DNA from: Nemertoderma westbladi
Taxonomy: Eukaryota > Xenacoelomorpha > Nemertodermatida > Nemertodermatidae
DNA: 42,117 bases
NCBI GenBank assembly: GCA_032718475.1
Contig: JAUCBJ010002353.1
Coordinates: 1 to 42,117, forward strand
Direction: 5' to 3'
Shown here: positions 40,968-42,117 of the stretch, one piece after another
Position numbering within the stretch: the stretch's first letter is position 1
Layout: every line of letters begins with the position of its first letter
Notes under the pieces: generated by a model
Told to the model about the DNA's origin: nothing
Database searches by the model: none
What the model saw: the letters and a program-made list of their open reading frames with translations, nothing else
Program-made: the position numbers and the translations under genes

Positions 40968-42117
40968 TTGTTTGATAGGATTGTTTCTAAGGTAAAATAT
41001 TTCATTCTTAAATTGTTATCTTTTCGTTCGAATATACACCAAAATCGGGTAGAAGAAAAAGAGTACTTTTTTTCATAGGGAAAAAAAGTAACCAATAGGA
41101 TTGCATTTATTTTACTTTTTTCCCGGCGAAAAAGTAAAATAAAATATTTTTGGTGGAATTTCTTATATTTTATTACATTGTGTTGAAAGAGCATCGACTT
41201 CTAAAAGGTTTGCATTAATTTGAGCAAAATCCATTCACACACTCAAAAGTTATCGCAACTTTAGTGTCTGCAAGGCAAACTCCAAAACGGAACTTAATAC
41301 AATATCCAATATTGATTTATATAGTTAAGCGGCTCTCTAGTTACGTAATAAATATTCGAGAACAATAAATTATTTAACGTTGAGTAAGGCAGCATCAGGA
41401 GTTGAAGAGTACAATAATTTGAATTGCAGTAACAATAGAAGCAATATAGTAAAATACTGCCGTTAAATTTATTTTGTACCACTATATCGCTGTACGTTTT
41501 ATTAAATAATTAAGCAACAAAAAAGTACCAATTTAAGAATAAAATTATTACGTATTACATGGGAAAAAAAACGTAGAACAATTTTTTAAACATTCTCTCC
41601 GTCCTTTATTAACCTCGCTGAAGGGTTTTTTTTAAAAATGTACACTGTAAAAAGTTTATACACGGTTAGAAAAAATTTAGAAAAATTGAATTTGTTTAGG
41701 AAACCAAAATAATTTTCCCAATGGCGTAAATGAATTGAGAAAGTTAAAAATAGGCCAGAAATACTGCTGTATTGCTTGTTTTCTATTCCTGCACCTATAA
41801 TATAAAAATATTGAACTAATTAGTCGTATTTGCCACTTAGTCCTTCTACTACAGTATGACTGACTGGTAAACTGTACATAAAGCACCTAATTAACACCAG
41901 CCATTATTTTTTAAGTTTTCTTGAAAATTGCGAAATAATTTTTTCATGTAATCCACCATTGTGATTCCACAAAACAGGTTGAGAAGAAATATGAAAGTCG
42001 AAAATATGAATTCTGACTGCGGCCACTAAGTTGTATCAAAAAATAATTTTTTAATAATTTAATCTCAATATAGTGACACAATGAATGTTACACATTAATT
42101 CTATTTATTTATATTTT
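40968..42117. other. AT-rich right end without recognised gene
   Basis: The only clear structure is a perfect 15-bp hairpin at 41106-41120/41129-41143 (TTTATTTTACTTTTT and complement, loop TCCCGGCG). It contains AATAAA on each strand. Short open frames here have no supporting motif. Confidence 0.45.

Overview
This is a window of animal nuclear DNA. It is AT-rich, has spliced genes and long intergenic stretches, and is dense in transposable elements of several classes. No species can be fixed from the sequence. Frequent short words such as TAGGCCTAC and ACCGGTAC, the sideroflexin/SQOR/SETD9/hnRNP gene set and the mix of LTR, LINE and hAT-like elements fit a marine invertebrate, possibly an echinoderm or another deuterostome; this is an inference of low confidence.

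The first third (1-12.2 kb) is mobile DNA. A nearly complete LTR retrotransposon lies on the minus strand (LTRs 378-617 and 6175-6421). It has one uninterrupted 1603-codon gag-pol frame and a primer-binding site matching the 3' end of tRNA-Leu. Next is a broken LINE (6668-9887) interrupted by a 1.45-kb block and by an 84-bp insertion. Then comes a hAT-like element (10052-12230) with an 8-bp target duplication; it carries a minus-strand retrotransposon 3' end with a zinc finger and a restriction-like endonuclease.

From 12.2 to 28 kb there are four single-exon host genes among repeats: SFXN2-like sideroflexin (+), SETD9-like SET protein (-), SQOR sulfide:quinone oxidoreductase (-) and an unrecognised leucine-rich-repeat-like protein (-). 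The spaces between them hold a hairpin MITE, 22-, 21- and 39-bp minisatellites, a triplicated ~240-bp block, a ~500-bp foldback element with 64-bp arms and three copies of a ~150-bp dispersed repeat.

From 28 to 33.5 kb I see no convincing host gene. This part holds a TTAA-flanked element with poly-G/poly-C ends (30294-31055), palindromic AT/GCGC repeats, a second decayed copy of the same LINE and shared short transposon ends. From 33.6 to 38.5 kb lies a three-exon hnRNP H/F-family gene with three quasi-RRMs; its second intron contains a large foldback palindrome. The right end (38.9-41.0 kb) holds a tRNA-like Pol III promoter head followed by 36 copies of a 52-bp unit, 35 of them exactly in register.

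Functionally, SFXN2 and SQOR are mitochondrial, SETD9 is a SET-domain protein of poorly known role and the hnRNP is a G-tract RNA-binding factor. I see no operon-like logic linking them. The most unusual features are the tRNA-headed 52-bp array, the TTAA element ending in G/C homopolymers, the nested hAT/retrotransposon, the run of intronless host genes and CTCF-like words inside several repeat families.
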